Below are positions 9,088-16,783 of a stretch of DNA of 52,276 nucleotides, one piece after another (position 1 is the stretch's first letter; the number at the start of each line of letters is the position of its first letter). The notes beneath the pieces were generated by a model. It searched no databases and had not been told where the DNA came from. It saw only the letters and a program-made list of their open reading frames with translations. A program made the position numbers and the translations under genes. Source of the DNA: Pseudonocardia lacus (GTDB lineage Bacteria > Actinomycetota > Actinomycetes > Mycobacteriales > Pseudonocardiaceae); contig NZ_JAHDTH010000032.1 of assembly GCF_018531445.1 (NCBI RefSeq), positions 1 to 52,276 on the forward strand. The letters are read 5' to 3'.

Positions 9088-9132
9088 GCGATCGTCTGGT
9101 TGAGCACGCCTTCTCGGGGGAAACTCGTCACT

Positions 9133-9822
9133 GTGCGCAATGACACGACCAGCGCTGACAGCCGCTGGACGGCGACGATGCGGGGCTGGATCTACAACCG
9201 GCTGGTGTCGGGCCTGACCACGAGCTGGTACCGCGAGGTCCTGACCAGGCTCCCCGACGGGGCGCGCGTGCTGGACGTGGGGATCGGCACCGGTGCCGCC
9301 CTCGCCCGCTGCGCGGAGATCGTGCGGGCCAAGGACCTGGAGATCGTCGGCCTCGACATCGACGCCGACTACCTCGACCGCTGCCGCGGCGAGATGGCCA
9401 GAGCCGGGCTGGCCGGGCGCGTCGAACCCGTGCTGGCCTCGGTCTACGACCACGACGACGGCCCCTACGACGCGGTCTACTTCAGCGCGAGCCTCATGCT
9501 GCTGCCCGACCCGGTGGCCGCCATCTCGCACACGGCCGGGCTGCTGACCCCGCAGGGGCGGCTGTTCAGCACCCAGACCTTCCACCACCGCCGCTCGGTG
9601 GTGCGGGAACGGGTCAAGCCGATGCTGCACCGGCTGACCACCATCCACTTCGGGCGCGTCACCTACGAGCACGAGCTGCGCAACGCGTTCATCGCCGCCG
9701 GCGTGGAGCTGGTCGAGCTGACGACGATGAGCGACCGGGGCAACTCGTCCTACCGGCTGGCCGTCGGCCGCGTCCGCGGCGCCGAGGACGACGCGGGCGA
9801 CGGCCGGGCCAGCGCCGCCTGA
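9133..9822 (+). CDS. Class I SAM-dependent methyltransferase
   Basis: A 229-residue methyltransferase. The SAM motif is VLDVGIGTGAALARC, motif II is IVGLDIDADYL, and AVYFSASLMLLPDP follows. The C-terminal half (TFHHRRSVVRERVKPMLHRLTTIHFG) resembles small-molecule or quinone-type methyltransferases; the substrate is unknown. The GTG at 9133 follows GGGGGA and the conserved region starts soon after; a TTG at 9100 is a weaker alternative. The 3' end overlaps the convergent TetR gene by 73 bases. Confidence 0.8.
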   Translation: MRNDTTSADSRWTATMRGWIYNRLVSGLTTSWYREVLTRLPDGARVLDVGIGTGAALARCAEIVRAKDLEIVGLDIDADYLDRCRGEMARAGLAGRVEPVLASVYDHDDGPYDAVYFSASLMLLPDPVAAISHTAGLLTPQGRLFSTQTFHHRRSVVRERVKPMLHRLTTIHFGRVTYEHELRNAFIAAGVELVELTTMSDRGNSSYRLAVGRVRGAEDDAGDGRASAA

Positions 9823-10361
9823 CCCCCGGCCCGCTCGAAGCCGTCCAGCAGGGCGGTGAGCCCGAACCGGAACCGCTCCTCGGCGTCGGCGGCGGCGCGG
9901 CCGCCCCCGGCCGCGGCGACGACCTCCGCGACCACCAGGCCGACGGTGAGGCTGCGCACACACCCGATCATCGACACCCCGGTGTGCGGGTCGAACCCCG
10001 CCACCGAGAGCCGACCGGTGAGCCGCTCGTTGCCGCTGGCCACCGTGCCCGCCCGGGTGACGAACACCCCCACCGCCCGCGGGTGGCGGTGCAGCACCGT
10101 GCGCACCCGGCACGCGTACGTGGCCAACTCCTGGCGCCACGACGCCGCCCCGGCCGGGCTGTCGAGATCCATCTCGGCGTGCAGCGCGTCGACGATGCCG
10201 TCGAGCAGGGCCGCCTTGTCGGGCAGGTGCCGGTAGATGGCCATCGGATCCACCCCGAGCTCGCGTCCCAACCGCCGCATCGAGAGGCCCGCGAGACCGT
10301 GGTGGTCGACGAGGGCGAGCGCGGTGTCGACGATGCCCTGGCGGGAGAGGCCCGCCGTCAC
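9750..10361 (-). CDS. TetR-family transcriptional regulator (TetR_C type)
   Basis: A 203-residue repressor. The N-terminal HTH reads LSRQGIVDTALALVDHHG, LSMRRLGRELGVDPMAIYRH and LPDKAALLDGIVDAL; the rest fits the TetR C-terminal ligand-binding domain. The GTG start overlaps the stop of a 10-codon upstream ORF as GTGA. A perfect palindrome TCGAACATGTGTTCGA sits at the promoter and is a likely autoregulatory operator. The last 73 bases overlap the methyltransferase gene on the other strand. The ligand and other targets are unknown. Confidence 0.87.
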   Translation of the reverse strand: MTAGLSRQGIVDTALALVDHHGLAGLSMRRLGRELGVDPMAIYRHLPDKAALLDGIVDALHAEMDLDSPAGAASWRQELATYACRVRTVLHRHPRAVGVFVTRAGTVASGNERLTGRLSVAGFDPHTGVSMIGCVRSLTVGLVVAEVVAAAGGGRAAADAEERFRFGLTALLDGFERAGGQAALARPSPASSSAPRTRPTASR

Positions 10362-10390
10362 GGGGGCCGACCGGGTTCGCTGTCGAACAT
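10358..10390 (-). CDS. Possible leaderless 10-codon upstream ORF of the TetR gene
   Basis: The ATG at 10390 begins exactly 7 nt after a TAGAAT -10 box (10403-10398), the spacing of leaderless actinobacterial starts. It encodes MFDSEPGRPP and stops at TGA 10360-10358, overlapping the GTG start of the TetR gene (10361-10359) as GTGA. The TetR start has no Shine-Dalgarno sequence, so its translation may depend on ribosomes finishing this ORF. The reading is directly visible; expression is inference. Confidence 0.45.
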   Translation of the reverse strand: MFDSEPGRPP

Positions 10391-10403
10391 GTGTTCGATT
10401 CTA
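10383..10403 (-). promoter_or_regulatory. TetR promoter and palindromic operator
   Basis: TCGAACA-TG-TGTTCGA (10383-10398) is a perfect inverted repeat with 7-base arms. The minus-strand -10 box TAGAAT (10403-10398) shares its last base with the palindrome, so the predicted transcription start falls inside the operator. This arrangement is typical of self-repressing TetR genes. Confidence 0.65.
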
Positions 10404-10584
10404 GCGTGGTGAGTGGTCGGGTGGGCAGGGCTCGGCGCCTTCGGCGCATTTGAGGGCCGGGCTTCCCGTTCGGCCCGGGGCCCGGTTCGAGAGCGAAGAC
10501 GCCAATGGGGGTGCGTGGTGCGTGGTCGCCATCCGAGGTCGAGTCGATCATGTCTTCGGGGTCCTCGCAGATCCGGCGGTGTGC

Positions 10585-10670
10585 TCGCAGCCCGCCGGCG
10601 GGCTGCGACGACTCAGCCAAGGCTGCGACACCCAGCTGGCGCTGCGAGGACACCTCACCCCGCGCTGCGA
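10585..10670. repeat. 24-bp perfect palindrome plus GCTGCGA array
   Basis: Positions 10585-10608 form a perfect palindrome whose left half is TCGCAGCCCGCC. Its right edge GCTGCGA recurs in direct orientation at 10622-10628, 10641-10647 and 10664-10670, about 19-23 bases apart (roughly two helical turns). The last two copies continue as GAGGAC. It could be a multi-site protein-binding region or a decayed repeat element; no gene explains it. Confidence 0.55.
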
Positions 10671-10770
10671 GGACGCCCCCGTCCGTCCCGCTCCGTCCCG
10701 CTCGGCCGCGGAGCGGCCATTTCACCCCCGGTAGCCCCTGCTTGATCCGAGGTCGCCCTCCGCGCAGGAG

Positions 10771-10850
10771 CCGCCGGAGGTCCCTCAACAGCCCGCCGGA
10801 GGCCCCTCGAAAGCGCCGACGGCGCTCAAGCCGCCGGAGCCCCTCAAACA
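10771..10850. repeat. Three imperfect copies of a CCGCCGGAG...CCCTC repeat
   Basis: Copies at 10771-10790, 10793-10812 and 10831-10850 follow the pattern CCGCCGGAGGYCCCTCRAAA, with a small hairpin (10812-10826) between copies two and three. They lie in the 3' region of the PhaC-like gene, starting 8 bases beyond its stop on the minus strand. Confidence 0.5.
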
Positions 10851-10857
10851 ACGAGCG

Positions 10858-12282
10858 TCATCGCGACAGAACGTAATCCCCCGGCGTAGGCGCCACCGCG
10901 TGCAACCCCCGCCCACCCAACTCCGGCGGCGCGTCCACCCGGGCTCCGCTGCGCTGGTCGAGCCAGCGGAGGTGGTCGGTCCACCAGGAACCGGGCAGGG
11001 GGATGGCGGTGGTGTGCCAGGTGTCGGGGTCGGCGGGGGTGGCGGGGGCCGCGCGGAAGGTGCGGTCGGAGCCGGGTGGGGCGATCAGGGCCTCGACCGG
11101 GCCGCCGGAGGCGAGCGTGAAGCGGGTGTCGCCGGCCAGCAGACGGGCGCTGCGGTACGCGCTCGGCCACGGCCCGTCCTCGCCGGCGACGACGTAGGCG
11201 TCGGTGTCGACCTTGGACAGGTCGATGGGGGTGCCCAGGACCCGGACGGCCCCGGCGTGGGCGAGGGCGTCGCGGGCGGCGATGTCGGTGAGGTCGTCGT
11301 GCAGCGCGGCGGGCACCCGGGTGGTGTCGGCGGCCCAGAACAGCAGTTCGGCCGAGGGGTCGGCGATCGGTGGCGGGGGAGCGGGGCGGGCTCGTCCGAG
11401 TGCGGGCAGCAGCAGGGTGAGGGTGGCCGCCCGGTCGGTGGCGCCGGCCGCGACCAGGTGCGCGAGCAGCGCCGCGGTGATCGTGCCGCCCGAGCCGGTG
11501 GCCACCAGCGACACCGCGGACGTCCGGGTGACCCGCTCGCAGGCGTCCATGGCGTCCAGCACGGCCCGCGCGTACGCGTCGAGGCCGCGGTCGGCGTGCT
11601 CGGCGCGGGGGTTCCACCAGGACAGCGCGAACACCTGCTGCCCGCCGGCCACCAGGTGCTCGACGAGGCTGCGGCCCGGCGCGAGGTCGGTCAGGTAGTG
11701 GCGGTTGACCAGGGAGGGCACCAGCAGCACCGGCACCTGCCGCACGGTCTCGGTGCGGGGCAGGTACTGGATGAGCTCGAACAGCGGGGTGCGCAGCACG
11801 ACCGCCCCGGGCGTCGCGGCGATCTCCTCGCCGACCACCGGTGCCGGACGCGCGTTGCGTGGTGGCGGGGCGGACGCCCGCCGCCCCGGCACGACGGCCT
11901 CCACGAGGTCGTCCACGGCGGTGAGGACGGCGTCGAGGCGGTCGCGGTCGGCCTGGTCGAGCCCGGCGTCGTCGATCAGCCCGGCCGCGGTGGCCCGCCC
12001 GGCCCGGTGCGCCTGCACCAGCCGGCTCAGGGCGGGGTTGCCGGGGAGGTCGGGTTCGGGGTCGGCGGTGCCCAGACCGACCCGCAGCAGCTGCCCGGCC
12101 AGCGCGGCGGTTCGCCGGCCCACGGCCAGTGGACGGCCGGCCAGTCCGGTGACCAGGCGCAGCACGGTGCCGGTGGGCGGCGCGTCGGGCGGGGGCTCGG
12201 CCGGCGGGCCTCCGGCGAGGGGCGGGGCGTCGGCCAGCGCGTCGAGCCCGGCCAGCGCGGCCGGGTCGGGCTGCTCCGTCAT
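10858..12282 (-). CDS. PHA synthase-like alpha/beta-hydrolase protein lacking catalytic residues
   Basis: A 474-residue protein that lines up with PhaC polyhydroxyalkanoate synthases: LPGNPALSRLV early, VPVLLVPSLVNRHYLTDL, VFALSWWNPRAEHADRGLDAY, the nucleophile-elbow region SLVATGSGGTITAALLA, GEDGPWPSAYRSARLL and FTLASGGPVEALIAPP. In PhaC the elbow is G-x-C-x-G-G-T and the His motif is SGH. Here the Cys position is Gly (about residue 263) and the His position is Gly (about 394); only the Asp (about 369) remains. It is therefore likely inactive as a synthase and may be structural or regulatory. The ATG overlaps the upstream YihY stop as ATGA. No phaA, phaB or phasin gene is near. Confidence 0.75.
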   Translation of the reverse strand: MTEQPDPAALAGLDALADAPPLAGGPPAEPPPDAPPTGTVLRLVTGLAGRPLAVGRRTAALAGQLLRVGLGTADPEPDLPGNPALSRLVQAHRAGRATAAGLIDDAGLDQADRDRLDAVLTAVDDLVEAVVPGRRASAPPPRNARPAPVVGEEIAATPGAVVLRTPLFELIQYLPRTETVRQVPVLLVPSLVNRHYLTDLAPGRSLVEHLVAGGQQVFALSWWNPRAEHADRGLDAYARAVLDAMDACERVTRTSAVSLVATGSGGTITAALLAHLVAAGATDRAATLTLLLPALGRARPAPPPPIADPSAELLFWAADTTRVPAALHDDLTDIAARDALAHAGAVRVLGTPIDLSKVDTDAYVVAGEDGPWPSAYRSARLLAGDTRFTLASGGPVEALIAPPGSDRTFRAAPATPADPDTWHTTAIPLPGSWWTDHLRWLDQRSGARVDAPPELGGRGLHAVAPTPGDYVLSR

Positions 12283-13466
12283 CCGCCGTCCTCCGATCCG
12301 GTGTCCGCCGCGGTCGGCCGCGACCGGACCGGCCCGCCCGTGGGGTCGCTCGCCGCGCGGTGGGGGGCCGCGCCGCCGACTCCGGGCGATGAGGTGGGCG
12401 TCGCCGGCCGCCGACCGGTCGCGCCTGCCTCGTCAGCATGGACGGTCGCGAGGTCCGGCGGCAAGGGCGCGGGCTCGGCGTCGGGGCGGTCGGTGCGCCG
12501 GTCGTGGGCGGCGGCGGCCCGGACGGTGGCGATCCGGTGCATCGAGCGCACCCGTTCGGACCTGCGTCGTCGACACGTCGGCCGCGCCGGCCACTCCTCG
12601 TCGATGGCGTTGTTCAGGTGCGCGCCGAACACGATCGACAGCCCGAGCAGGAACCCGAAGAGCAGGAACGCGATCGGGGTGGCCAGCGCGCCGTAGGTGT
12701 ACCCGGTGCTCAGCAGCACCGCGATGTAGATCCGCAGCCCGGTCGTCGTGGCGATGAAGACCACCATCGCGACCAGCGCGCCGGGCAGCAGCCGTCTCCA
12801 GGGCAGCGTGTGCGGCAGCGCGAGCCGGTACAGCGTGGTGAGCACGATCACGACGAGCAGCCCGGACGCCGGGAAGTAGAGCCGGTCCAGGAGGTCGACC
12901 GCCGTCGGGCGCCACGGATCGGGCAGCACCCCGGGCAGCAGCTCGGGGCCCAGCGCGATCACCGGCAGGGTGAGCACCGCCACCACCAGCGCCACCAGGT
13001 AGAGCAGCAGGGAGAAGATCCGCTGCCAGACCGGGTGGCGCACCAGCTTCTGGCCGTGCGCGTCGGTCACCGAGTCGACGATCGAGGCCACCGCGGACGA
13101 GCCCGCCCACAGCGCGACGACGAACCCGACGGAGACGATGTCGGCGCGCCCGATGGTCAGGATGCTGTCGGTGGTCGGGACGATGATCTCGTCGACGACC
13201 TCCGGGGTGAACACGCTGGCGGAGAAGCCGACGATTGCCCCGCGCACCGCCTCGGTCGTCTGCGGGCCGAACCAGTCGCCGACGAAGCCGAGCGCGCCCA
13301 GCAGGGCCAGCAGCAGCGGCGGCAGCGACAGCGCCTGCCAGAAGGCGGCCTGCGCGGAGTGCGAGAAGACGTCCTTGTCCCAGGCCCGGCCCAGCGCCCG
13401 CCCGGCGACCCGGCGCAGCGCGCCCGGCCGGTGCGCGAGCCGTGCGGCAGCGTCGTCGGAGATCAT
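12279..13466 (-). CDS. YihY/virulence factor BrkB family membrane protein
   Basis: A 395-residue inner-membrane protein. After a cytoplasmic start (RRVAGRALGRAWDKDVFSHS) come about six hydrophobic segments: LSLPPLLLALLGALGFVGD, the IVSVGFVVALWAGSSAVAS helix with its short DSVTDAHG follow-up, LLLYLVALVVAVLTLPVIAL, LLVVIVLTTLYRLALP, PGALVAMVVFIATTTGLRIY and TPIAFLLFGFLLGLSIVFGAHLN. The order and the ALWAGSSA motif are typical of the family. A 110-residue Arg/Pro-rich cytoplasmic tail is long for the family. The ATG at 13466 has GGGCAGG upstream; the frame continues to a TTG at 13487. It overlaps the PhaC-like gene by 4 bases. The family's transport role is unproven. Confidence 0.87.
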   Translation of the reverse strand: MISDDAAARLAHRPGALRRVAGRALGRAWDKDVFSHSAQAAFWQALSLPPLLLALLGALGFVGDWFGPQTTEAVRGAIVGFSASVFTPEVVDEIIVPTTDSILTIGRADIVSVGFVVALWAGSSAVASIVDSVTDAHGQKLVRHPVWQRIFSLLLYLVALVVAVLTLPVIALGPELLPGVLPDPWRPTAVDLLDRLYFPASGLLVVIVLTTLYRLALPHTLPWRRLLPGALVAMVVFIATTTGLRIYIAVLLSTGYTYGALATPIAFLLFGFLLGLSIVFGAHLNNAIDEEWPARPTCRRRRSERVRSMHRIATVRAAAAHDRRTDRPDAEPAPLPPDLATVHADEAGATGRRPATPTSSPGVGGAAPHRAASDPTGGPVRSRPTAADTGSEDGG

Positions 13467-13643
13467 CGCCTGCCCAGCATGGACCAACCGGTTCCGCCGG
13501 ACGTGCCGCGGTGGGTCTGCCGGGGTGCGTCGATGCGGTCCCGTTACGCTGGGGCGGCCACCCGGGGTGGTGTCGCCCGAGGTCCGCCCCGACGGACCCG
13601 GCCGCGCGACGCGCTCCCGAGCAGTCGAGACTCAGGGAGTCGT

Positions 13644-15350
13644 GTGTCCCAGGCCCCGCAGATCGCTCCCTCCGCACGTCCGCTGCGCGCCTGGCAGCGC
13701 AGCGCGCTCGCCCGCTACCTGGCCGCCGCGCCGCGCGACTTCCTGGCCGTCGCCACCCCCGGCGCGGGGAAGACGACCTTCGCGCTGCGCGTCGCCGCCG
13801 AGCTGCTGGCCGACCGGACGATCGAGGCCATCACCGTGGTCACCCCGACCGAGCACCTCAAGCACCAGTGGTCGCAGGCCGCGGCCCAGGTCGGCATCGC
13901 GATCGACCCGGAGTTCCGCAACACCGCGGGCGGCACCTCGTCGGACTACACCGGCATCGCGATCACCTACGCCGGCGTGGCCGCCCACCCGCTGCTGCAC
14001 CGCGCGCGCACCGAGAACCGCAGGACGCTGGTCATCCTCGACGAGATCCACCACGCGGGCGACGCGCGCTCCTGGGGCGACGGGGTCAAGGAGGCCTTCG
14101 ACGGCGCCACCCGGCGGCTGACCCTGACCGGGACGCCCTTCCGCAGCGACGACAACCCCATCCCGTTCGTCGACTACCTGCCCGACGCCGAGGGGGCGCT
14201 GCGCAGCCGCGCCGACCACTCCTACGGCTACGCCGAGGCGCTGGCCGACGGCGTGGTCCGGCCGGTGGTCTTCCTGGCCTACACGGCCACGTCGAGCTGG
14301 CGGACCAGCGCCGGCGAGGAGATCACCGCCCGGCTCGGCGAGCCGCTCACCGCGGAGCAGACGGCGCGGGCCTGGCGCACGGCGCTCGACCCGGGCGGGG
14401 AGTGGGTGCCGGCGGTGCTGGCCGCGGCCGACCGCAGGCTGACCAGCCACCGCAACGGCATGCCGGACGCCGGCGGCCTGGTGATCGCCACCGACCAGAC
14501 CACCGCCCGCGCCTACGCGGGCATCCTGGCCGGCATCACCGGCACGATGCCGGCGGTCGTGCTGTCCGACGAGAAGGGCGCCTCCGCCCGCATCGCCCGG
14601 TTCGCCGAGTCCGACGAGCGCTGGATGGTGGCCGTCCGGATGGTGTCCGAGGGCGTCGACGTGCCCCGCCTCGCCGTCGGCGTGTACGCGACCAGCGCCT
14701 CGACCCCGCTGTTCTTCGCCCAGGCCGTGGGCCGGTTCGTCCGCTCGCGGCGCCCGGGGGAGACGGCATCGGTGTTCGTGCCGAGCGTCCCGGTCCTGCT
14801 CGGGCTGGCCAGCGAGTTGGAGGCCCAGCGCGACCACGTGCTGGGCGCGCCGCACCGCGGCGAGGAGAAGTGGGACGACGAGCTGCTGGCCGCCGCGCAG
14901 CGCCAGCAGGACGAGCCCGGCGAGGACGACAAGTCGTTCACCGCGCTGGGCGCCGAGGCCGAGCTCGACCAGCTCATCTACGAGGGCACGTCGTTCTCCG
15001 CCGACGAGGAGGACTACCTGGGCCTGCCCGGCCTGCTCGAGCCCGAGCAGGTGCGCACGCTGCTCAACCAGCGGCAGAAGGAGTGGATGACCCGCTCCAA
15101 GGCGGCTCCCGCCCCGGCGGCGCCGCCGCCCCCGCCGCGCCCGGAGCGCGGCCGGCTCTCGGTGCGCGAGCAGCTCACCCAGCTGCGCAAGGAGCTCAAC
15201 ACGCTCGTCGCGCTGCACAACCACCGCACCCGCAAGCCGCACGGCGTGATCCACAACGAGCTGCGCAAGGCCTGCGGCGGGCCGCCCACGGCGATGGCCA
15301 GCATCGAGCAGCTCGAGGAGCGGATCGCCACCCTGCGCAGCTGGCGCTGA
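13644..15350 (+). CDS. Superfamily 2 DEAD/DEAH-box helicase
   Basis: A 568-residue helicase. Walker A is TPGAGKTTF (residues 38-46), motif II is DEIHH (133-137), motif III is LTLTGTPFR (159-167), and motifs V-VI are VRMVSEGVDVPRLAVGVYA and QAVGRFVRSRRPGE. The layout is close to XPB/RadD-type SF2 enzymes (COG1061). A low-complexity Ala/Pro linker near residues 485-505 leads to a C-terminal helical domain (SVREQLTQLRKELNTLV), shared by the actinobacterial branch. The GTG at 13644 has GGGAG upstream, and the helicase homology begins within 15 residues. Role probably in DNA repair or RNA processing; not determined. Confidence 0.9.
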   Translation: MSQAPQIAPSARPLRAWQRSALARYLAAAPRDFLAVATPGAGKTTFALRVAAELLADRTIEAITVVTPTEHLKHQWSQAAAQVGIAIDPEFRNTAGGTSSDYTGIAITYAGVAAHPLLHRARTENRRTLVILDEIHHAGDARSWGDGVKEAFDGATRRLTLTGTPFRSDDNPIPFVDYLPDAEGALRSRADHSYGYAEALADGVVRPVVFLAYTATSSWRTSAGEEITARLGEPLTAEQTARAWRTALDPGGEWVPAVLAAADRRLTSHRNGMPDAGGLVIATDQTTARAYAGILAGITGTMPAVVLSDEKGASARIARFAESDERWMVAVRMVSEGVDVPRLAVGVYATSASTPLFFAQAVGRFVRSRRPGETASVFVPSVPVLLGLASELEAQRDHVLGAPHRGEEKWDDELLAAAQRQQDEPGEDDKSFTALGAEAELDQLIYEGTSFSADEEDYLGLPGLLEPEQVRTLLNQRQKEWMTRSKAAPAPAAPPPPPRPERGRLSVREQLTQLRKELNTLVALHNHRTRKPHGVIHNELRKACGGPPTAMASIEQLEERIATLRSWR

Positions 15351-15376
15351 CGGGCCGGCGGACCCGGGTACGACGA

Positions 15377-15404
15377 AGGGCGGGAGCCCGTGGGCCCCCG
15401 CCCT
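15377..15404 (+). terminator. Hairpin after the helicase gene
   Basis: AGGGCGGG (15377-15384) pairs with CCCGCCCT (15397-15404). It is about 27 bases after the helicase stop and is the first of two back-to-back hairpins in this convergent gap. Confidence 0.65.
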
Positions 15405-15418
15405 CCGTCACGTCACAC

Positions 15419-15442
15419 GGCGCCGGATCGAGGTCCGGCGCC
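15419..15442 (-). terminator. Hairpin after the DUF7455 gene
   Basis: GGCGCCGGA (15419-15427) and TCCGGCGCC (15434-15442) form a perfect 9-bp stem with loop TCGAGG, 3 bases beyond the stop of the minus-strand DUF7455 gene. Confidence 0.65.
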
Positions 15443-15445
15443 CGG

Positions 15446-15631
15446 TCAACCGCCGGACTGCATCTCGACGCGCAGCTCGCGGAGCTTGTCCCCGTGAGCC
15501 TTGGCGTGGTGTCCGCAGAACAGCAGCTCCCCACCGGACGGCAGAACCGCCCGGACCTTCGCGGCCGCTCCGCACCGGTCACAGCGGTCTGCAGCGGTCA
15601 ACTCGGGTCGGGTCAGGGTTCCAGGCTGCAT
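15446..15631 (-). CDS. DUF7455 small zinc-ribbon-like protein
   Basis: A 61-residue protein common in actinobacteria. The family core is ELTAADRCDRCGAAAKVRAV followed by LPSGGELLFCGHHAKAHGDKL. The CDRC and CGHH pairs are a likely zinc site. The ATG at 15631 is preferred to a start 16 codons upstream because GGAGGGAG lies just before it and the conserved sequence begins there. Function unknown. Confidence 0.88.
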   Translation of the reverse strand: MQPGTLTRPELTAADRCDRCGAAAKVRAVLPSGGELLFCGHHAKAHGDKLRELRVEMQSGG

Positions 15632-15922
15632 AGCGGTCTCCCTCCGTCTCGGCTCCGGGCTGGGCCCGGAGCCGCTCACTGTGACGACCGCTCACGCGGT
15701 ACGTCCCACTCTCCCAGACGTTCAGAACCCCTGCACATGTTCCCGCCGGGGTGGCGAGAACGGTCACGTCGACCGAGTTGGCCGTTCGCAGCACGGTGGC
15801 TGCCGGTTGCCTCGGGGGCTTGCTGATTCAGTTGACGACATGTGAATCATGCGGTGCACGATGGAGTGGCCGCAAGCCGACTCGTGTAAACAACGTCCGA
15901 GCGGTGACTACCGTGTGGAGTC

Positions 15923-16783
15923 GTGACGACAGCATTGGTGGCGCGGGCCCCGGCCCCGGCCCTGTTCGTCGTCGGCGCGGTCTCGATGTACGTGGGCGCG
16001 GCGCTCGCGGTGGGCCTGTTCGACCGGCTGCCGCCGGCGGCGGTGGCCGTGCTGCGCGTGCTGGGTGCGGCGGTGGTGCTGCTGGCGTGGCGGCGGCCGT
16101 CGGGGGAGTCGTGGCGCGGCAGGCGGCTGCTGCGGGCCTCGGCGTTCGGCCTGGCCACCGCGCTGATGAACGTGGCGTTCTACGAGGCGATCGCCCGGCT
16201 GCCGCTGGGCACCGCGGTGGCGATCGAGTTCTGCGGCCCGGTGGCGGTGGCCGCCGTGGCCTCGCGCCGGTTCCGTGATGTCGGGGCGGTCGTGCTGGCC
16301 GCGGTCGGCGTGCTGCTGATCGCCGATGTGCGCTGGTCGGGGCAACCGGCAGGGGTCATCTGGGCGCTCGCCGCCGCCACCATGTGGGCGGCCTACATCC
16401 TCCTGGGCAAACGGGTGGCCACCGCCGGCAACGGACTGGACGACATGGCCGTCGGGTTCGCGGTCGCCGCGGTGCTGCTGTCACCGCTCGTGTTCCTCGG
16501 CGGGGTGGCACCGCTGGTCGATCCGATGGTGCTCGTGCTGGGCGTCGGGGTGGGCGTGCTGTCCAGCGTGGTGCCCTACGTGCTCGACCAGCTGGTGCTG
16601 CGCCGCGTCGGGCAGGCCCGGTTCGCGGTGCTCCTGGCGCTGCTCCCGGCCACCGCGACGGTGGTGGGTCTGCTCGCGTTGACCCAGGTGCCGAGCCTGC
16701 TGGAGGGGGCCGGCATCCTGGCGGTGGTGGTGGCCGTCGCGGTCCGGTCGAGGGACGGGGACAGCCCGCCGCCGGCCGATTGA
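15923..16783 (+). CDS. EamA/RhtA-family transporter
   Basis: A 286-residue membrane protein with ten predicted helices in two EamA repeats, as in DMT-superfamily exporters. It resembles RhtA-type (threonine/homoserine) exporters: ATALMNVAFYEAIARLPLGTAVAIEF in the first half and SSVVPYVLDQLVLRRVGQARFAVLLALLPA in the second. Those positions hold the family's conserved FY-A-RLPLG and PY-LD...R segments. The substrate is not deducible. The GTG at 15923 lies 8 nt after TACCGT (15909-15914), suggesting a near-leaderless mRNA. Confidence 0.85.
   Translation: MTTALVARAPAPALFVVGAVSMYVGAALAVGLFDRLPPAAVAVLRVLGAAVVLLAWRRPSGESWRGRRLLRASAFGLATALMNVAFYEAIARLPLGTAVAIEFCGPVAVAAVASRRFRDVGAVVLAAVGVLLIADVRWSGQPAGVIWALAAATMWAAYILLGKRVATAGNGLDDMAVGFAVAAVLLSPLVFLGGVAPLVDPMVLVLGVGVGVLSSVVPYVLDQLVLRRVGQARFAVLLALLPATATVVGLLALTQVPSLLEGAGILAVVVAVAVRSRDGDSPPPAD

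Larger units (their letters stand above)
10404..10857. other. 454-base intergenic region without a convincing gene
   Basis: It lies upstream of the TetR gene and downstream of the PhaC-like gene. Several frames are open on both strands, but none has a family-like protein, a good ribosome site or the codon bias of its neighbours. It holds a 24-bp palindrome with repeated GCTGCGA words (10585-10670) and three copies of a CCGCCGGAG repeat (10771-10850), described separately, plus small hairpins such as AGCGCC-GAC-GGCGCT near 10812-10826. Confidence 0.6.

Noticed and set aside
9100..9132. A TTG start 11 codons upstream of the methyltransferase
   Set aside because: TTG is rare here and the added residues are not conserved-looking. 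The GTG at 9133 has a purine-rich site upstream.
10450..10734. Open frames across the intergenic region before the TetR gene
   Set aside because: None resembles a protein family, the compositions change with the local repeats, and no ribosome site fits.
12438..13643. A long plus-strand open frame that runs into the helicase
   Set aside because: The first 400 codons are the antisense shadow of the YihY gene. The helicase homology and a ribosome site place the start at 13644.
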